Assembly: GCF_000165795.1 (NCBI RefSeq)
Contig: NZ_CM001022.1
Location: forward strand, 744,001-808,000
From: Aminomonas paucivorans DSM 12260
GTDB lineage: Bacteria > Synergistota > Synergistia > Synergistales > Synergistaceae
Length of the DNA: 64,000 nucleotides
Reading direction: 5' to 3'
Part shown: piece by piece, positions 25,262-33,497 of the stretch
Numbering within the stretch: the stretch's first letter is position 1
Layout of the letters: each line of letters starts with the position of its first letter
Position numbers and translations under genes: made by a program
Notes under the pieces: model-generated
Told to the model about the DNA's origin: nothing
Databases searched by the model: none
Seen by the model: the letters and a program-made list of their open reading frames with translations, nothing else

Positions 25262-26408
25262 GGCGTCCCTTCAGGATCGCCTGGGGGACTTCACCCTGGA
25301 CGTGTCCCTGGAGCTGGGCCGGGAGGTGGGGGTCCTCTTCGGCCCCAGCGGGGCGGGGAAGTCCGCCTCCCTCCGGAGCCTGGCGGGGCTGCGTCGGCCC
25401 CGCAGCGGGTTCATCCGACTGGGGGGGCGGACCCTCTTCGACGCCCGAGAGGGGATCTTTCTGCCTCCCCGAGAAAGAAGGGTGGGGCTGTGTTTTCAGA
25501 ACCTGGCCCTCTTCCCCCACCTCACCGCCCTGGAGAACGTGGCCTTCGGGGTCGCCGGCGCGGGCAGACGGAAGCGGCTCCGGGCGGAGGAGTGGCTGGA
25601 CAAGGTACATCTGGAGGGACTGGCGGAACGTTACCCCGGACAGCTCTCCGGGGGGCAGCGGCAGCGGGTTGCCCTGGCCCGGGCCCTGGCGGCGGAGCCG
25701 GATCTCCTGCTGCTGGACGAACCCTTCAGCGCCCTGGACGGGCCTCTCCGCCGAAGCCTTCGCCGGGAGCTGCGGCGGCTCCACGAGGAGACCTCCGTGC
25801 CGTTGCTCTACGTGACCCACCAGGTGGAGGACCTCTGCGCCCTGGGAAGCCGGGTCTTCGTGGTGCGGGACGGTTCCCTGGCGGGGACCTTCCCGGTGGA
25901 CCGGCTCTTCGAGGCCGACGCGGGGGGGGAGGCGTGGAATGCCCTGGGCTGGGGGAACCTCCTGCGAGGGGACCTGGAATCCACCCGGGAGGAGGGCTGG
26001 ATCCTCAACGCTTCCTGGGGCGCCCTGCGCCTCGGGGCTCGGGACGGCCTGACGGAGGGGCCCGCCACGATCTTCGTCCCCTCCGACGGGGTGAAGGTGC
26101 TCTACCCGAACCTGCCCGTGGACGAGGAACTGCTGGACAACGTGCTGGAAGAGGGCATGGTGGAGGAGCTGATCCCCCTGGCGGGGGTGGTGCGCCTGGA
26201 GGTGGCCTCGGGAGGCAGGCTCTGGCAGGTGGAGCACCCCCGCTCCTCCCTCCAGCGGCTGGACCTGCGCCCGGGGCACCCGGTGCGCTTGGCGGTCCCC
26301 CCTCGAAGGATCGAGGTGCTTCGGTGCGGAGGGGCAACGGACGAATCGGGGGAGCCCGCAGGGCTCCCCATGGCCGAAGGGGCGTTTTGCTCCTCCGTGG
26401 GTCGTTAG
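25245..26408 (+). CDS. modC: Molybdate ABC transporter, ATP-binding protein
   Basis: A 387-residue ATPase. Walker A is FGPSGAGKSASLRSL, Q-loop CFQNLALFPHL, signature LSGGQRQRVALARAL, Walker B LLLLDEPFSALD, H-loop YVTHQVEDL. The C-terminal 130 residues after about 250 form a TOBE-like extension (VEELIPLAGVVRLEVASGG), as in ModC/CysA transporters, where it can bind oxyanion or regulate transport. Start ATG at 25245 follows GGAAGGAG inside the end of modB. Confidence 0.93.
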   Translation: MSAWLEASLQDRLGDFTLDVSLELGREVGVLFGPSGAGKSASLRSLAGLRRPRSGFIRLGGRTLFDAREGIFLPPRERRVGLCFQNLALFPHLTALENVAFGVAGAGRRKRLRAEEWLDKVHLEGLAERYPGQLSGGQRQRVALARALAAEPDLLLLDEPFSALDGPLRRSLRRELRRLHEETSVPLLYVTHQVEDLCALGSRVFVVRDGSLAGTFPVDRLFEADAGGEAWNALGWGNLLRGDLESTREEGWILNASWGALRLGARDGLTEGPATIFVPSDGVKVLYPNLPVDEELLDNVLEEGMVEELIPLAGVVRLEVASGGRLWQVEHPRSSLQRLDLRPGHPVRLAVPPRRIEVLRCGGATDESGEPAGLPMAEGAFCSSVGR

Positions 26409-26426
26409 AAGGAGAGGAATGGGAGC

Positions 26427-27443
26427 GTGAAGATCACCGTACTGCCCGTGGAGGAGGCCCTGGGGAAACCCCTGGCCCACGACCTGACCCAGGTGGACAT
26501 CGCCCGGGGCACCAAGGGGGCCCGTTTCAAGAAGGGCCAGATCATCGGACCGGAGGATCTGCCGGTCCTTCGGTCCATGGGCCGGGAGCACCTTCAGATC
26601 CTGGAGCTGGAGCCCGACGAGGTGCACGAGGACGACGCGGCCCTGGAGATGGCCCGGGTCCTCCAGGGGGAGAACCTTTCCCTGAAGGGCCCTGACGAGG
26701 GGCGCTGCACCCTGGTGGCGGACGTCTCCGGCCTTTTGCTCTTCCGCGAGGCGTCCGTCCATGGGGTGAACGAGGACCCGGACTGGGTTCTTTCCACCCT
26801 GCTTCCCCGGAGGTCCGTCCAGGCGGGGCAGCCCGTGGCGGCCTTCCGCATCCGCCCCCTTTCCGTCCGCCGTACGGTGGTGGATCGAGCCCTGGCGGCC
26901 GCCTCTCCCCTTCGGGTGGTCCCCTTCCGTCCCCTGAAGGTGGGACTGGTGACTACGGGGTCGGAGATCCGCAGTGGCAAGATCGCCGACGCCTTCCGAC
27001 CCAAGCTGGAGCGCAAGCTGGTGCCCTACGGGGGCACCCTGTTGGATCAGTGGATCGTCTCCGACGGGGTGGAGGAGATCGCCGGGGCCATCCGATCCGC
27101 CCTGGATCGGGGGGCGGACCTGGTGCTCTGCACCGGAGGCATGAGCGTGGACGCGGACGACCGAACCCCCGGGGGCATCCGCGCCGTGGCGGACCGGGTG
27201 GCCTTCCAGGGGGTGCCTTCCCTGCCCGGAAGCATGCTGATGCTGGCCTGGGCGGGGGATCGGGCCCTGATGGGAGCCCCGGCCTGCGTGATCCATGACG
27301 AGACCACCACCCTGGACCGGCTGCTTCCCTTCCTCTTCGCCGGAGTCCCGGTGGAGCAGGAGGTGCGTCGCTGGGGCGTGGGGGGGCTCTGTGCCCGCTG
27401 CCCTGCCTGTGTCTTCCCCAACTGCGCCTTCGGGGGGGCCTGA
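26427..27443 (+). CDS. Molybdopterin-binding (MoaB/MogA-domain) protein, MoeA-like
   Basis: A 338-residue protein. Residues about 165-315 form a MogA/MoeA-type molybdopterin-binding domain: LVTTGSEIRSGKIADAF, IVSDGVEEIAGAI, DLVLCTGGMSVDADDRTPGG, then PGSMLMLAW and GAPACVIHDETTTLDRLLP. The N-terminal part resembles MoeA domain III-like sequence (GKPLAHDLTQVD). It likely takes part in cofactor synthesis, Mo insertion or Moco-dependent control. Oddly, it ends with a Cys cluster, CARCPACVFPNCAFG, suggesting a metal site. GTG start follows AAGGAGAGG; 18 nt after modC, so same operon. Confidence 0.82.
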   Translation: MKITVLPVEEALGKPLAHDLTQVDIARGTKGARFKKGQIIGPEDLPVLRSMGREHLQILELEPDEVHEDDAALEMARVLQGENLSLKGPDEGRCTLVADVSGLLLFREASVHGVNEDPDWVLSTLLPRRSVQAGQPVAAFRIRPLSVRRTVVDRALAAASPLRVVPFRPLKVGLVTTGSEIRSGKIADAFRPKLERKLVPYGGTLLDQWIVSDGVEEIAGAIRSALDRGADLVLCTGGMSVDADDRTPGGIRAVADRVAFQGVPSLPGSMLMLAWAGDRALMGAPACVIHDETTTLDRLLPFLFAGVPVEQEVRRWGVGGLCARCPACVFPNCAFGGA

Positions 27444-27483
27444 GTTCGAGAGCGACGTATCCTGTCGGGTCCAGGGAGTATAA

Positions 27484-27514
27484 GGAGGGTGTCCCGAACA
27501 TCGGGGCACCCTCC
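27484..27514 (+). terminator. Terminator of the molybdenum operon
   Basis: GGAGGGTG-t-CCCGA with loop ACA pairs with TCGGG-g-CACCCTCC: 13 bp with one mismatch. The tail is only moderately T-rich. It separates the molybdopterin-binding gene from the small unknown genes. Confidence 0.65.
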
Positions 27515-27557
27515 GCCTTCTTTCGAGAACAGGAGGGAGATCCCCCGGGGAGGTGCG

Positions 27558-27803
27558 GTGTTGGAGGATGGGCTGCAGTACCTCTATTGCTTCCTTGCGG
27601 GCATGATCCTGGGTCCCGTGGTGGTCCAGTTCCTTGCGGTCCTCTTCGAGGGGCTTTCCCTGTCCTTCGGGATCCTGTGGGGCTTCGTCCGCCTCCTGCG
27701 GTTTCTCCTGGCTGGCCTGCGAAATGGCCTGAGGCAGTCGGCGGAGGAGATCCGCCGACGGGAGCGAAGCCGAAGGGGCGTGGAAAAACATGGATCGTCC
27801 TGA
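27558..27803 (+). CDS. Small membrane protein, unknown
   Basis: An 81-residue protein. It starts with a short amphipathic segment (LEDGLQYLYCFLAGMILGPVV), continues as one or two membrane helices (VQFLAVLFEGLSLSFGILWG), and ends in a strongly basic tail (EEIRRRERSRRG). GTG at 27558 follows GGGGAGG; a TTG directly after it is an alternative. Its 3' end overlaps the next gene by 14 nt. It could be a membrane partner of that protein; no family recognised. Confidence 0.55.
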   Translation: MLEDGLQYLYCFLAGMILGPVVVQFLAVLFEGLSLSFGILWGFVRLLRFLLAGLRNGLRQSAEEIRRRERSRRGVEKHGSS

Positions 27804-28350
27804 GATGCCCCGACGATTTGCCCTCTTCCTGGGGGGATACACAGGTCCTTGCTGGCAGGTGGTGTCTCCCCGTCGTTTCCCTGGGGAGCTTCGCTACGAG
27901 ATGCGTCAAGAGGAAGAAGTGACCCGACGGGTGGTCCCTTCGACAGAAGAATGGCACGCATTCTGGGCCGATCTGGATCGGCTGGGTGTCTGGAAGTGGC
28001 GTCGGGAGTATTTCTTGCCCCTTCTGGACGGTACCCAATGGAGCGTGAAGCTGCGTACCCAGGATGGTCGCTGGTGCCACAGTTTTGGTTCCAACGCCTT
28101 CCCTCCCCATGGAGAGGGACCGGAGCCCTGCGGGGCCTTTCCGTCTTTCTGCGGATCCGTACGCCGCCTGCTGGGAGGGCTCCCTTTCGGTTTCCGGGAC
28201 GTTGCCGAGGATCTGGCGGATTCGGCTCGGCGCTTCATTCCGGAGAAAGAACGACATCCCAGGGGGAACGAGGGGGCGCTCTATGTGTACGAAGACGAGG
28301 AATGGGACGCTGGGTCTTTGAGGCTCCTCTGGAACCGGAGGAACCGATGA
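27790..28350 (+). CDS. Conserved-looking hypothetical protein (GTQWS motif)
   Basis: A 186-residue cytoplasmic protein rich in Trp and aromatic residues. The core (EWHAFWADLDRLGVWKW, LLDGTQWSVKL, CHSFGSNAFPP) has the look of small globular hypothetical proteins with a 'W-x-W ... DGTQWS ... GSNxYP' pattern, seen in many bacteria with no assigned function. Start ATG lies within the preceding gene; the stop overlaps the ATG of a 38-codon frame. Base composition is a little lower in GC than the molybdenum genes. Confidence 0.6.
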   Translation: MDRPEMPRRFALFLGGYTGPCWQVVSPRRFPGELRYEMRQEEEVTRRVVPSTEEWHAFWADLDRLGVWKWRREYFLPLLDGTQWSVKLRTQDGRWCHSFGSNAFPPHGEGPEPCGAFPSFCGSVRRLLGGLPFGFRDVAEDLADSARRFIPEKERHPRGNEGALYVYEDEEWDAGSLRLLWNRRNR

Positions 28351-28463
28351 ACCACGATTTGGGCGCTTTGCGCCTCCCGCTGGTCCTGGTCAAGGACCTG
28401 CTGTCAGGGATCACATCTTGGGGGGCGGCGCTCACCCGCTTCGGCCTGCGAGGTAAGGAGTGA
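28347..28463 (+). CDS. 38-residue small ORF coupled to the upstream gene
   Basis: ATG at 28347 overlaps the TGA of the preceding gene (ATGA). It encodes a 38-residue mixed amphipathic/hydrophobic peptide (LRLPLVLVKDLLSGITSWG core, basic end). It has no ribosome site of its own, so it would depend on coupled re-initiation. It may be a real small protein of the same operon or chance; no homolog is recognised. Confidence 0.4.
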   Translation: MNHDLGALRLPLVLVKDLLSGITSWGAALTRFGLRGKE

Positions 28464-28492
28464 CGGCGTCGAGATTCCGAATCGCCCACCTC

Positions 28493-28521
28493 TTAACGGG
28501 GGGAAACCTCCGTGGTAGGAT
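28493..28521 (+). promoter_or_regulatory. Promoter of the FMN-binding-domain gene
   Basis: TTAACG (28493-28498), 17-nt spacer, TAGGAT (28516-28521). The start site near 28528 leaves a leader of about 60 nt to the chosen ATG. Confidence 0.55.
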
Positions 28522-28587
28522 GACGCAGGTTATCCTTTTCTCATGAATCGACGTCTCGGAGGAAAAGGTGAGGGGCGGGGCTGGAAG

Positions 28588-28998
28588 ATGAGGTCGAAGA
28601 GAAGAATCCTTGGAGCCGTCCTGGGGGGGCTCTGCCTCCTGGGGGCTATGGGGGGCGTGTGGTTTCACGGGATCCTGCAGCGCTACCGGGCCGCCGTGGA
28701 GGCCCTGCGGGTTCAGGACGTGGACCTCGCCACGGTCCCCGACGGAGCCTACGTGGGCTCCCAGGACGCGGTGCTGGTGGCGGCGGAGGTGCGGGTCACC
28801 GTGGCGGACGGGGCGATCCGGCGCATCGAGATCCTGCGCCACGAGAACGGCCGGGGCAAACCCGCGGAGGCCGTGCTGGACCGGGTGATCGCGGCCCAGT
28901 CCCTCCGGGTAGACGCCGTTTCCGGGGCCACCAGCAGCAGCAAGGTCCTCCTCAAAGCGGTGGAGAACGCCCTACGGGGGGCGAGGGAAGGACTCTAA
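28588..28998 (+). CDS. Membrane-anchored FMN-binding-domain protein
   Basis: A 136-residue protein with a basic N-terminus, one membrane helix (LGAVLGGLCLLGAMGGVWF) and a single FMN_bind domain: DGAYVGSQDA, then IEILRHENGRGKPAE, and the flavinylation motif VSGATSSS, in which the Thr can carry covalent FMN in RnfG/NqrC-type proteins. It probably works in extracytoplasmic electron transfer. An upstream ATG at 28543 lacks a ribosome site; I prefer 28588. It stands alone, just before the restriction-modification island. No ApbE flavin transferase is nearby. Confidence 0.78.
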   Translation: MRSKRRILGAVLGGLCLLGAMGGVWFHGILQRYRAAVEALRVQDVDLATVPDGAYVGSQDAVLVAAEVRVTVADGAIRRIEILRHENGRGKPAEAVLDRVIAAQSLRVDAVSGATSSSKVLLKAVENALRGAREGL

Positions 28999-29063
28999 CG
29001 GTCCCCATGTCCTCTGGTTGCGACCCGAACGAAAACCAGGGCGGAGAGGATGAACGAGACGGC

Positions 29064-30584
29064 ATGAACGCACAGGTTGGAGGGAACCAGTCCGTCGATC
29101 TGGATACGGGAACTCTTTTCGGGTATCTCTGGGATGCCGCCAACATTCTGCGTGGTTCTGTCGACGCGGCCGACTTCAAGACCTACATTTTTCCACTGCT
29201 GTTCTTCAAGCGGCTCTCCGACGTTTATGACGAAGAGTATGCCGTGGCCTTGGATGAGTCCGACGGAGACGTGGAATTTGCCCAGTTCGCAGAGAACCAC
29301 CGGTTTCAGGTTCCGGAGGATTGCCACTGGAAAGATGTTCGGGCCACGATTGCCCATATCGGGCATGCGCTCCAGAAGGCCATGCGCTGCATCGAGCAGG
29401 CGAACCCGGACACCCTGCACGGCATCTTCGGCGATGCCCAATGGACGAATAAGGACCGCCTTTCGGACGTGCTGCTCAAGGACCTGATCGAACACTTTTC
29501 GTCGCTCAACTTGAGCAATGAGCACTGCAAAGCGGATATTCTCGGCCAAGCCTACGAATACCTGATCAAGAAATTTGCCGACCTCACCAACAAGAAGGCC
29601 GGTGAATTCTATACTCCCCGCTCCGTGGTGGCCTTGCTGGTCCGCATCCTTGCGCCCAAGGCCGGGGAAACCATCTATGACCCGGCCTGCGGAACCGGTG
29701 GCATGCTCCTCGAGGCGCTGCACCATGTCAAAGAGCAGGGCGGCGATGAGAACCTCATGCTGGGCAAGCTCTACGGCCAGGAAAAGAACCTGACCACCTC
29801 CGCCATCGCCCGAATGAACCTCTTTCTCCACGGCGCGGAGGATTTTCATGTCCAGCGGGGCGACACCCTGCGCGTACCTGCCTTCTATTCCGGCGACAAC
29901 CTTGCCACCTTCGACTGCGTCATCGCCAATCCGCCCTTCTCCCTCAAAAAATGGGGAGATGACGTCTGGATCAACGACCCCTACGGCCGGAACTTTGCCG
30001 GGTTGCCGCCGGCCAAATCCGGCGATTTCGCCTGGGTTCAACACATGGTCAAGTCCATGGCCCGCAGGACCGGCCGCATGGCCGTGGTGGTTCCCCAAGG
30101 CGTGCTGTTCCGCATGTCCAAGGAGGGCGAGATCCGACGCAAACTGCTGGAGATGGACATCCTCGAAGCGGTGATCGGCCTCGGCCAGAACATTTTCTAC
30201 GGCACGGGACTCGCGCCCTGTGTGCTGGTCTTCCGGGACAGAAAACCCGAGGCCCATCGCTGGAAAGTATTGTTCATCGACGCCTCGAAGGAGTTCAAGA
30301 CCGGTCGTGCCCAGAACGAGCTCCTGCCGGAACACGTGGACCGCATCCATCGCTGGTACGAGGGCTATCAGGATGTGGAAGGGATCTGCCGGGTGGTCAC
30401 GCAGGGCGAGATCCGCGAGAATGATTTCAACCTGAACATCCCTCGCTACGTGGAGCCGGTGATCGAGGAGGAATCTATGACCATTCATCAGGCCACCGCC
30501 AACCTTAAGGAATCGCTGCAGGCGGCGTATGCAGCCGAGGATCGGCTGAAGGCGCTGCTCGAAAAAGAGGGGTTGATGGGATGA
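29064..30584 (+). CDS. hsdM: Type I restriction-modification, methyltransferase subunit (first copy)
   Basis: A 506-residue HsdM. The N-terminal helical HsdM_N domain (about 1-130: TLFGYLWDAANILRGSVDAAD, FPLLFFKRLSDVYDEEY) is followed by the N6-adenine methyltransferase: SAM motif DPACGTGGMLLEAL and catalytic NPPF in CVIANPPFSLKKWG. Length is normal. ATG at 29064 follows GGAGAGGA at a rather long distance; an ATG at 29007 lacks a site. It opens the restriction island, where GC content drops visibly. The stop overlaps the next small gene (ATGA). A second, different hsdM follows, which is unusual. Confidence 0.93.
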   Translation: MNAQVGGNQSVDLDTGTLFGYLWDAANILRGSVDAADFKTYIFPLLFFKRLSDVYDEEYAVALDESDGDVEFAQFAENHRFQVPEDCHWKDVRATIAHIGHALQKAMRCIEQANPDTLHGIFGDAQWTNKDRLSDVLLKDLIEHFSSLNLSNEHCKADILGQAYEYLIKKFADLTNKKAGEFYTPRSVVALLVRILAPKAGETIYDPACGTGGMLLEALHHVKEQGGDENLMLGKLYGQEKNLTTSAIARMNLFLHGAEDFHVQRGDTLRVPAFYSGDNLATFDCVIANPPFSLKKWGDDVWINDPYGRNFAGLPPAKSGDFAWVQHMVKSMARRTGRMAVVVPQGVLFRMSKEGEIRRKLLEMDILEAVIGLGQNIFYGTGLAPCVLVFRDRKPEAHRWKVLFIDASKEFKTGRAQNELLPEHVDRIHRWYEGYQDVEGICRVVTQGEIRENDFNLNIPRYVEPVIEEESMTIHQATANLKESLQAAYAAEDRLKALLEKEGLMG

Positions 30585-30814
30585 GCGACCCATCAACCCG
30601 AGTCGAACGTGCGCAGAAACCACGCAAATGCCCCCAATGCAGGCAGGCTCCTCTGGCCAGCGTCCTCTATGGGATGCCCGCTTTCGATGAGGAGTTAGAA
30701 CGAAAAATGAATGAAGGCCAGATCACGCTTGGTGGCTGCTGTGTCAGCGATGACGATCCAGCGTGGGAATGCACCCACTGCGGGCTCAAGATTTTCCGGA
30801 GGCAGGTGCAATGA
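30581..30814 (+). CDS. Small zinc-ribbon protein within the restriction-modification operon
   Basis: A 77-residue protein with two CxxC pairs (KCPQCRQA near the N-terminus and ECTHCGLKIF at the end) and a central LGGCCVSDDDPAW. It belongs to a widespread family of small zinc-ribbon proteins of unknown role. Start and stop both overlap its neighbours by ATGA, so it is translationally locked between the two hsdM genes. It could simply be a passenger, or a cofactor of the methylation complex. Confidence 0.75.
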   Translation: MSDPSTRVERAQKPRKCPQCRQAPLASVLYGMPAFDEELERKMNEGQITLGGCCVSDDDPAWECTHCGLKIFRRQVQ

Positions 30815-32334
30815 TTTCCCAATCCCAACTTGAAGCCTACCTCTGGGGTGCGGCCACCTTGCTGCGCGGCACCATCGACGCAGGGGACTACAAACAGTTC
30901 ATCTTCCCGCTGCTGTTCTACAAGCGTCTGTGCGACGTGTACGATGAGGAGTTGGCCGATGCGCTGGAGGAATCCGGCGGCGATCGGGAGTACGCCGCGC
31001 TTCCCGAGCAGCACCGATTCCAGATCCCCGAGGACGCCCACTGGAAGGCCACCCGCACCCAGGTCAAGAACGTCGGCAAGGCCATCCAGGACGCCCTCCG
31101 GGCCATTGAGACGGCCAACCCCGACACCCTGTACGGGGTTTTTGGTGACGCCCAGTGGACCAACAAGGACCGCCTGCCGGACCGCATGCTGCGCGAGCTG
31201 ATCGAGCACTTCAGCTCCCAGACGCTTTCGCTTGCCCACTGCCCGGAGGATGAGCTGGGTGTGGGCTACGAGTTCCTGATCAAGCAGTTCGCCGACGATT
31301 CCGGTCACACCGCTGCGGAGTTCTATACCAACCGCACTGTGGTTCATCTGATGACCGAGATGCTCGAACCCAAACCGGGCGAGTCGATCTATGACCCCAC
31401 CTGTGGTTCGGCGGGTATGCTGCTCTCCGCCGTCGCCCATCTGAAGCGACAGAACAAGGAGTGGCGGAACCTGCGCCTCTACGGCCAGGAGCGCAACCTG
31501 CTCACCTCCGCCATCGGCCGGATGAACCTGTTCCTGCATGGCATCGAGGACTTCCGCCTCGTCCGGGGCGATACCCTGGCAGGTCCTGCCTTTGTGGAAG
31601 GGGACCGGCTCATGCAGTTCGATGTGGTCCTGGCCAACCCGCCGTACTCCATCAAGCAGTGGGACCGCGATGCCTGGTCCGCCGATCCGTGGGGGCGGAA
31701 CATCTACGGCACCCCGCCCCAGGGCCGCGCCGACTATGCCTTCTGGCAGCACATCATCAAGAGCATGAAGGAAGACACCGGCCGCTGCGCCATCCTGTTC
31801 CCCCATGGCGTTCTCTTCCGCAACGAAGAGCTGGCCATGCGCGAGAAGCTCGTGGGCCACGACGTGGTGGAGTGTGTGCTGGGCCTCGGTCCCAACCTCT
31901 TTTACAACTCCCCCATGGAAGCTTGCGTCGTCATCTGCCGGATGAACAAACCCAAGGAGCGCAGGGGCAAGGTGCTCTTCCTCAACGCGGTGAACGAGGT
32001 GACCCGCGAGCGGGCGCAGAGCTTCCTCACCGAAGAGCACATCCTGCGTATCGTTGCCGCGTACCGGTCTTTTACCGACGAGGATAGCTTTGCCCGGGTG
32101 GTCTCCACGGAAGAAATTGCCGCAAAAGGCAGCAACCTCAGCATCCCGCTCTACGTTCGGGTAGATCACGGCCATGGCAATGGAAACGGAGCGGCTGAAA
32201 CGATCAGCCTCAAGGAGACTATTGTCCATTGGCAGGAAAGCTCCATGGTGCTGAGAGAGTCGATGGACGGCCTTTTCTCGGTTCTTGAAAACGACTACCC
32301 GCAGTCGCCGCAGGATTCCACAGATGCAAAGTGA
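30811..32334 (+). CDS. hsdM: Type I restriction-modification, methyltransferase subunit (second copy)
   Basis: A 507-residue HsdM. It has the same architecture as the first copy: LEAYLWGAATLLRGTIDAGDY and FPLLFYKRLCDVYDEEL at the N-terminus, a SAM motif DPTCGSAGMLLSAV and catalytic NPPY in VVLANPPYSIKQW. Both copies keep the catalytic motif, so both may be active. The sequences are clearly related but differ throughout, so this is not a recent duplication. Only one hsdS and one hsdR follow. It overlaps the zinc-ribbon stop by ATGA. Confidence 0.93.
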   Translation: MISQSQLEAYLWGAATLLRGTIDAGDYKQFIFPLLFYKRLCDVYDEELADALEESGGDREYAALPEQHRFQIPEDAHWKATRTQVKNVGKAIQDALRAIETANPDTLYGVFGDAQWTNKDRLPDRMLRELIEHFSSQTLSLAHCPEDELGVGYEFLIKQFADDSGHTAAEFYTNRTVVHLMTEMLEPKPGESIYDPTCGSAGMLLSAVAHLKRQNKEWRNLRLYGQERNLLTSAIGRMNLFLHGIEDFRLVRGDTLAGPAFVEGDRLMQFDVVLANPPYSIKQWDRDAWSADPWGRNIYGTPPQGRADYAFWQHIIKSMKEDTGRCAILFPHGVLFRNEELAMREKLVGHDVVECVLGLGPNLFYNSPMEACVVICRMNKPKERRGKVLFLNAVNEVTRERAQSFLTEEHILRIVAAYRSFTDEDSFARVVSTEEIAAKGSNLSIPLYVRVDHGHGNGNGAAETISLKETIVHWQESSMVLRESMDGLFSVLENDYPQSPQDSTDAK

Positions 32335-32636
32335 GCAACGTGGGGGAGGACGGATTGAAAGGGTACTCCTCTTTCACGCATCGACATGAAAAGGCAAGGG
32401 GGGCCCTGGCGTGACCGGGACGATGGTTCGCCGCAACCCCAGGTTGTGTCAATCCGGCACGCAGGTGGAGCCTTTGCAGGACCCAACCCAGAGCCCTGTG
32501 TTGCACGTGATCTAGCCGGTATGCGTTGAGCGAGTTCTGCCGATAGGGTCTATCGGGTGACTTCGAGAAGTTCTGCACAGGTCTCTGGACGCTCTTTTCC
32601 CGGAACCGGGATCATGGTCAGAGGAGGGGAAAGTCG
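32335..32636 (+). other. 302-nt intergenic region between hsdM and dinD
   Basis: No recognisable gene. It contains a perfect inverted repeat CCGATAG-GGT-CTATCGG at 32540-32556, about 80 nt before dinD, which could be an operator or a weak attenuator hairpin. A 47-codon frame at 32386-32529 shows no ribosome site or protein character. This is the only real gap in the otherwise overlapping island, so dinD-hsdS-hsdR may have their own promoter here. Confidence 0.5.
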
Positions 32637-33497
32637 ATGAAATCGGAAACAGTTCAGCAACTCCAAAGCCGGTTTGATGCTTTGAGTCGGGCCATTCCCG
32701 ACGAAGGCATTGAATTCTGGTTTGCCCGAGATCTGATGGAGCCCCTTGGCTATGTCCGTTGGGAGAACTTCCTGACCGCCATCAACCGCGCCATAGAGTC
32801 TTGCGTCACAACGGGTTACAAGGCGGACGATCATTTTCGTGGCGTCACGAAAATGATCGAGATCGGCAGGGGGGGGCAGCGGCCGGTGGAGGATTTCATG
32901 CTCACCCGCTACGCCTGCTATCTGATTGCCCAGAACGGTGATCCCCGCAAGGAACCCATCGCTTTTGCCCAGAGTTACTTTGCCATGCAGACCCGAAGAC
33001 AAGAACTGATCGAAGATCGGATGCGCTTGCAGGCCCGGCTGGATGCCCGGGAGCGGCTGCGGGAATCGGAAAAGACGCTGTCCCAGAACATCTACGAGCG
33101 GGGCGTCGATGACGCCGGTTTCGGCCGGATTCGATCCAAGGGGGATGCGGCGCTCTTTGGCGGCCATACCACCCAGGCCATGAAGGACCGATACGGCATC
33201 ACCCAAACACGCCCACTGGCCGATTTTCTGCCGACTCTGACCATCGCGGCGAAAAACCTGGCCACCGAGATGACCAACCATAATGTCCAGCAGGAGGACC
33301 TGCGGGGTGAAGTCGCCATAACCAGCGAACATGTGCAGAACAACGAAAGCGTGCGCCACATGCTCGGCCAGCGAGGCATCAAACCGGAAACCCTTCCTCC
33401 GGAAGAGGATATCAAGAAGCTGGAGCGAAGGGTGAAGGCTGATGAGAAACGCCTGGAACGAAAGTCGGGGAAACTGCCCGGGGGAACGGGGGAATGA
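32637..33497 (+). CDS. dinD: DinD-like protein (DNA-damage-inducible protein D)
   Basis: A 286-residue protein. It has an N-terminal BRO-N-like region (IEFWFARDLMEPLGYVRWENFLTAINRAI), then the conserved DinD body (FMLTRYACYLIAQNGDPRKEPIAFAQSYFA, 32896-32985; RIRSKGDAALFGGHTTQAMKDRYG-type block at 33124-33195) and an arginine/lysine-rich tail. DinD is LexA-controlled in E. coli and inhibits RecA-type strand exchange in vitro; here it is coupled (ATGA) to hsdS, a recurrent association with restriction loci. It may tie restriction to DNA damage state. Ribosome site AGGAGGGG is good. Confidence 0.88.
   Translation: MKSETVQQLQSRFDALSRAIPDEGIEFWFARDLMEPLGYVRWENFLTAINRAIESCVTTGYKADDHFRGVTKMIEIGRGGQRPVEDFMLTRYACYLIAQNGDPRKEPIAFAQSYFAMQTRRQELIEDRMRLQARLDARERLRESEKTLSQNIYERGVDDAGFGRIRSKGDAALFGGHTTQAMKDRYGITQTRPLADFLPTLTIAAKNLATEMTNHNVQQEDLRGEVAITSEHVQNNESVRHMLGQRGIKPETLPPEEDIKKLERRVKADEKRLERKSGKLPGGTGE

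Noticed and set aside
32386-32529. 47-codon frame between hsdM and dinD
   Set aside because: No ribosome site, low-complexity Gly/Pro/Arg composition and no coupling; treated as non-coding.
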